DNA from: an uncultured Burkholderiales bacterium
Lineage (GTDB): Bacteria > Pseudomonadota > Gammaproteobacteria > Burkholderiales > Burkholderiaceae_C
Length of the DNA: 10,343 bases
Direction: 5' to 3'
Assembly (NCBI GenBank): GCA_903953985.1
Contig: CAJBLW010000584.1
Location: 1 to 10,343 of the forward strand
Shown piece by piece: positions 6,090 to 10,343 of this stretch; position 1 is the stretch's first letter, and every line of letters starts with the position of its first letter. The notes beneath the pieces were generated by a model. It worked only from the letters and a program-made list of their open reading frames with translations. It made no database searches and was not told where the DNA came from. The translations under genes and the position numbers were made by a program.

Positions 6090-7790
6090 ATGATGCTTGA
6101 ATGCGATGTGTTGGTGGCAGGGTCGGGCGCAGCGGGCCTAGCGGCTGCCGTGACTGCGGCCCACCAGGGGTTGAGCGTGGTGGTGGTGGAGAAGGCGCCC
6201 GTGTTCGGTGGAACCTCGTGCTTCTCTGCGGGCCTGGTGTGGATCCCTGGCAGCCGCCAGGCACGCGCTGCCGGGATTGAAGACGACCCGGCGGTCGCGC
6301 TGCAGTACCTGCGCGGTGAGGGCGGTGCCTACACCGACGAAGCCAAGGCCGAGGCCTATGTCCGCCAAGCGGCTGACATCTTTGCCTGGTTCGAGGACCA
6401 CACGCATGTCAGCTACCACCTCTCTCCACTGTGGCCCGACTACCACCAAGGCGTGGCAGGCGCATCGCGCGGGGGCCGCTCCCTGGGGGCCAACCCGTTC
6501 GACGCGCGACGCCTGGGCCCACGCATGCGCGACCTGCGCCCACCGCTGTCCAGCACCACGATCTTCGGCGGCATGATCGTTGGCCGTGAGGATCTGATTC
6601 ACTACTACGGCATGTCCAAGTCCTGGCAAAGCCGTGGCGTGGTGGGCCGCAGGTTCTTGCGCTACGTGATGGACCGCTTGGGTGGGCATGGTCGCAGCAC
6701 GCGGTTGTCCAACGGCAATGCCTTGGTGGCCATGCTCGCGCTCAGTGCTTTTGAGCGCGGCGTCGATCTGCGGCTGAACACGCCAGTGCAGCAATTGCTG
6801 GTGGAGGACGGCCGAGTCGCGGGAGCGATGGTGCAGACACCCGAAGGGCCTTGCGAGATTCGAGCGCGTGCCGGCGTCGTGCTCGCCTGCGGCGGCTTTC
6901 CGGCCAGCCCTGAACTGCGCGCACGCTACTACAACCATGTCACGGCGGGCAAGAACCACCGCACCGCAGCGCCGTCTGGCAACACGGGAGACGCATTGCA
7001 GTTGGCTGGTCAGGCCGGTGTTGCGATCAAGGATACGCAGCATCACCCAGCGGCCTGGACACCGATGTCACTGGTGCCGCAAGCGGATGGCACCGATGTG
7101 CCTTTCCCTCACTACAACGACCGCGGCAAGGCGGGCTACATCGCGGTGGACCGGCGCGGACGGCGCTTCATCAGCGAGTCCCTGTCCTACCACGACTTCG
7201 TTCCGGCCATGATCAACGCCTGTCGAGAAGACGCCGAAGTGTGCAGTTGGATCGTCTGTGACAGCCGCGCCATCCGGCAGTACGGGCTCGGACGGGTGCC
7301 GCCCTGGCCCTTGCCCATCGGGTCTTTCGTTGGCAGCGGCTACCTCAAGCGCGGGCAGACGCTGGATGAGCTGGCACAGGCCTGTGGCATCGATGCCACC
7401 GGCCTTCGTCAGACGGTGGCACGGCTGAATGCGGGTGCGGAACGCGGCATCGACGAAGAGTTCAACAAAGGAGCAGACGTCTACGAACGCTTCAATGGCA
7501 GCCGCGGCCATGCGCCCAACCCGTGCGTGGCAGCCATTGAGCAGGGGCCCTTCTACGCCGTGAAGGTGGTGCCGGGTGACATTGGCAGTTTCGTGGGTCT
7601 TCGGACCGACGAGCACGCCCGGGCGCTGGACGTGCACGGTCAGCCCATCGAGGGCCTGTATGTGGCGGGCAACGACGCGGCCAGCTTCATGGGCGGCACC
7701 TACCCCGGTGCTGGCATCACCCTGGGCCCGGCAATGATCTTCGGCCACATCGCCGCCCGCCACGCAGCGCAGCGCCTGCACGCCGCCTGA
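6090..7790 (+). CDS. FAD-dependent oxidoreductase, KstD / fumarate-reductase flavoprotein family
   Basis: A 566-residue flavoprotein. The N-terminal dinucleotide-binding fold has GSGAAG (11-16) and the ribose-binding Glu34 at the end of SVVVVEK, followed by GGTS (40-43). A second FAD-contact block is VVLACGGF (263-270) and SGNTGDALQLA (296-306). The C-terminal signature GLYVAGNDAASFMGGTYPGAGITLGP (522-547, listed by positions) is that of 3-ketosteroid Delta1-dehydrogenase-like enzymes, including the Tyr and Gly of TYPGAG. Family members add or remove a C=C bond next to a carbonyl or carboxylate. No signal peptide or haem-binding CXXCH motif is present, so it is likely cytoplasmic and not a flavocytochrome. 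No steroid-degradation genes are nearby, so a steroid substrate is not supported; the family contains many uncharacterised dehydrogenases in small-molecule catabolism. It lies 20 bp before the deacetylase gene. Confidence 0.9.
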   Translation: MMLECDVLVAGSGAAGLAAAVTAAHQGLSVVVVEKAPVFGGTSCFSAGLVWIPGSRQARAAGIEDDPAVALQYLRGEGGAYTDEAKAEAYVRQAADIFAWFEDHTHVSYHLSPLWPDYHQGVAGASRGGRSLGANPFDARRLGPRMRDLRPPLSSTTIFGGMIVGREDLIHYYGMSKSWQSRGVVGRRFLRYVMDRLGGHGRSTRLSNGNALVAMLALSAFERGVDLRLNTPVQQLLVEDGRVAGAMVQTPEGPCEIRARAGVVLACGGFPASPELRARYYNHVTAGKNHRTAAPSGNTGDALQLAGQAGVAIKDTQHHPAAWTPMSLVPQADGTDVPFPHYNDRGKAGYIAVDRRGRRFISESLSYHDFVPAMINACREDAEVCSWIVCDSRAIRQYGLGRVPPWPLPIGSFVGSGYLKRGQTLDELAQACGIDATGLRQTVARLNAGAERGIDEEFNKGADVYERFNGSRGHAPNPCVAAIEQGPFYAVKVVPGDIGSFVGLRTDEHARALDVHGQPIEGLYVAGNDAASFMGGTYPGAGITLGPAMIFGHIAARHAAQRLHAA

Positions 7791-7810
7791 GCACCTCGGA
7801 GACCACGCTC

Positions 7811-8856
<1,046 letters not shown>

Positions 8857-8860
<4 letters not shown>

Positions 8861-10046
8861 TTCGCGACATCGAGGACAGCGCAGCGGAGTTCATGGCCAT
8901 CCGCCGCGACCTGCACGCACATCCTGAGCTGAGCTTTGCCGAAGAGCGCACGGCCTCCCGTGTGGCCGAGTTGCTAGAGGGCTGGGGTATTCCAGTGGTG
9001 CGAGGCGTCGGACGCACCGGTGTTGTGGGCATTCTGCAGCGCGGCCAGGGCAAGCGCGCCATCGGCCTGCGCGCCGACATGGATGCGCTGCCTGTGGAAG
9101 AGCACAACCGCTTCGACCACGCCAGCCGTCACCCGGGCCGAATGCATGCCTGCGGCCACGACGGCCACACGGCGATGCTGCTGGCTGCGTCGCGGCACCT
9201 GGCCTTGCATGCGGAGTTCGACGGCACCATCGTGCTGATCTTCCAGCCTGCCGAGGAGGGCGGAACTGGTGCCTTGGCGATGATGGCCGACGGCCTGTTC
9301 GAGCGTTTCCTGTGGATGCCGTCTTCGCCGCGCACAACTGGCCGGGCCTGCCTGTGGGCAGCTTTGCAGTCAGCCCGGGGCCGATGATGGCGTCATGCAA
9401 CGAGTTCACCATCAACGTGCATGGCAAGGGCGCGCACGCGGCGATGCCGGATCAAGGCATCGACGCCATCCAGGTGGCTTTCCAAATCGGCACGGCGCTG
9501 CAGACCATCGTGTCGCGCAATGTCAAACCATCCGAGTCGGTGGTGCTGTCGATCACACAGGTACACGCCGGAGACGCGCTGAACGTGCTGCCCGACAGCT
9601 GCCAGTTGCGCGGGACCGTGCGCTGCTTCTCAGTACAGGCGCGCGACTTTGTCGAGGCGCGGATGAGACAGTTGGTGCAAAACATCGGCGCGGCCCATGG
9701 CGCGCGTTGCGAGATGGAGTTCAAGTGCAACTGCCCGCCGACTACCAACCATCCCATGGAGACCGCCTTCCTGCAGGACGTGCTGCATGAACTCGTTGGT
9801 CCGGCAAACGTCCATTCGTTCGAGCCGACCATGAGTGCAGAGGACTTCAGCTTCATGCTGGAGGCCAAGGCCGGTTGCTACTTCATGATCGGCAATGGCG
9901 ATGGCGACCACCGCCATGCGGGGCACGGCATGGGCCCCTGCATGCTGCACAACCCGAGCTTCGACTTCAATGATGCCCTGATCCCGATCGGCGCATCGGC
10001 ATGGGTGCGGCTGGCCCAAGCCTGGCTCGCACAGGAGAGAACATGA
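8857..10046 (+). pseudogene. M20 family amidohydrolase (hippurate hydrolase-like), split by a one-base frameshift
   Basis: The N-terminal part (frame from ATG 8857, open to 9387) has RADMDALP (72-79), HACGHDGHTA (97-106) and PAEEGG (131-136), which supply the metal ligands and catalytic Glu of M20D enzymes. After DGLFERF the frame turns to unrelated sequence, while the family's continuation resumes in another frame from 9312 to 10046: VDAVFAAHNWPGLPVG, then the dimerisation domain with GKGAHAAMP, and MLHNPSFDFND near the end. One extra base at about 9309-9311 (CC to CCC) would read F-P-V-D-A-V-F and restore about 396 residues, normal for the family. Members hydrolyse N-acyl amino acids or related amides. 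Both halves are conserved, with no other damage, so the shift is either very recent, a sequencing error, or bypassed by frameshifting. As it stands, neither fragment alone carries a full active site. Confidence 0.85.
10033..10037 (+). promoter_or_regulatory. Strong ribosome binding site AGGAG before a small ORF
   Basis: AGGAG lies inside the last codons of the M20 gene, five bases before ATG 10043. It is one of the best Shine-Dalgarno sequences in the window, yet the ATG it serves opens only a 25-codon frame. This is the main evidence that the small ORF is translated. Confidence 0.6.
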
Positions 10047-10120
10047 ATATGATGCAACGGGTTAACATTCAGCAACATCAACCGTTGGTTTCTGACCCTT
10101 TAACCCAAGAACATGCATGA
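10043..10120 (+). CDS. Small ORF, 25 residues, linking the M20 gene and the XRE regulator
   Basis: The ATG at 10043 overlaps the M20 stop (ATGA, 10043-10046) and is preceded by AGGAG at 10033-10037. The frame starts MNMMQRVNIQQ, is rich in Gln and polar residues, and ends in a TGA at 10118-10120 that overlaps the regulator's ATG (ATGA, 10117-10120). It has no hydrophobic segment and no recognised domain. The double overlap suggests that ribosomes pass from the M20 gene through this ORF to the regulator, which has only a weak ribosome binding site of its own. It could be a coupling or leader peptide, or a chance frame; the function is unknown. The inverted repeat 10059-10106 lies within it. 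Confidence 0.45.
   Translation: MNMMQRVNIQQHQPLVSDPLTQEHA
10059..10106. repeat. Inverted repeat GGGTTAA / TTAACCC upstream of the XRE gene
   Basis: GGGTTAA (10059-10065) and TTAACCC (10100-10106) are perfect 7-bp inverted copies with 34 bases between them. A smaller inverted pair, AACC/GGTT, sits in the intervening segment near 10080-10090. The arms are about four helical turns apart centre to centre (41 bp), which would suit two protein dimers on one DNA face or a looped RNA structure. Another TTAACC is at 10142-10147 and another GGGTTAA at 4585-4591. Confidence 0.5.
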
Positions 10121-10343
10121 GCGACTCCGAGCCTGAAATCCTTAACCTGCCTGCCAAACCCGGGGCAATGGTACGAGCCGTGCGCGAGCAGCGCGGCTGG
10201 ACACTGGCCGAAGTCAGCGAACGAACGGGCTTGTCGGTTTCCACCCTCTCAAAGGTAGAAAACGACAAGATGTCGCTCACCTATGACAAGCTGTCGCGCA
10301 TCAGCAAAGGCCTGGGAATCGACATCGGGCAGCTCTTCGCCGC
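10117..10343 (+). CDS. XRE-family transcriptional regulator (partial, N-terminus only)
   Basis: The first 75 residues are visible, running off the right edge. A Cro/C1-type helix-turn-helix covers about residues 16-72: VRAVREQRGWTLAEVSERTG, then LSVSTLSKVEND with the recognition helix, then MSLTYDKLSRISKGLGIDIGQLFA (positions about 52-75). The LSxSTLSKVEN and GIDIGQLF wording is characteristic of regulators that carry a C-terminal cupin sensor domain (PuuR/SutR-like); that half is outside the window, so the cupin is inferred. Such proteins often control the catabolic genes beside them, as PuuR does for putrescine use. The ATG at 10117 is the first in-frame start after a stop at 10093; a nearby ATG at 10113 is out of frame. 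It overlaps the preceding small ORF by ATGA and is the probable local regulator of the cluster. Confidence 0.9.
   Translation, partial: MSDSEPEILNLPAKPGAMVRAVREQRGWTLAEVSERTGLSVSTLSKVENDKMSLTYDKLSRISKGLGIDIGQLFA

Noticed and set aside
6138..7046. Minus-strand open frame inside the flavoprotein gene (and similar ones at 7068-7781 and 7700-8626)
   Set aside because: Low-complexity antisense products with no recognisable motif; the + strand genes carry complete catalytic signatures.
6090..7790. Annotation as a steroid dehydrogenase
   Set aside because: The signature is shared by many non-steroid flavoproteins and no steroid catabolic genes are in the window, so only the family is called.
9304..9312. 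Canonical programmed -1 frameshift heptamer at the M20 break
   Set aside because: The bases in frame are CGT TTC CTG. T-TTC-CTG does not fit X-XXY-YYZ because CTG cannot re-pair as CCT, and no downstream stem was obvious. Frameshifting is not excluded but has no standard signal.

Overview
The window is GC-rich, densely packed bacterial DNA. Codon use, gene types and protein sequences suggest a betaproteobacterium of the Burkholderiales, probably Comamonadaceae-like; this is an impression from sequence, not a search result. No RNA genes, insertion sequences, CRISPR arrays or phage genes were seen.

Left part (1-2533). Two minus-strand genes encode a two-component system: a PAS-containing HisKA_3-type sensor kinase and, overlapping it by ATGA, the start of its NarL/FixJ-type response regulator, cut by the window edge. 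A divergently transcribed DSP-like tyrosine phosphatase follows (1558-2298). Then comes a 235-bp gap between convergent genes, with at most a weak hairpin.

Middle and right part (2534-10343). This looks like one catabolic locus around a divergent control region (4570-4679). Leftward run an M81/MlrC-type metallopeptidase and a RidA-family protein. Rightward run an MFS transporter, a KstD/fumarate-reductase-type FAD oxidoreductase, an HDAC-superfamily (acetylpolyamine amidohydrolase-like) deacetylase, an M20 amidohydrolase, a 25-codon small ORF and an XRE-family regulator cut by the right edge. Spacing is tight, with ATGA overlaps at three junctions. The inferred logic is uptake of a small amide- or peptide-like compound, hydrolysis by up to three unrelated metal-dependent amidases, flavin-dependent desaturation or oxidation of the carbon skeleton, and RidA removal of reactive enamine/imine by-products, controlled by the XRE protein. 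The substrate cannot be read from the sequence; an N-acylated polyamine or a peptide-like compound is the leading guess.

Most notable points: the M20 gene is split by a one-base frameshift at about 9309-9312 that leaves both halves well conserved; a tiny ORF (10043-10120) is joined by ATGA overlaps to the genes on both sides; and the rare word GGTTAA/TTAACC recurs at 4586 and three times around the regulator start, a possible operator.
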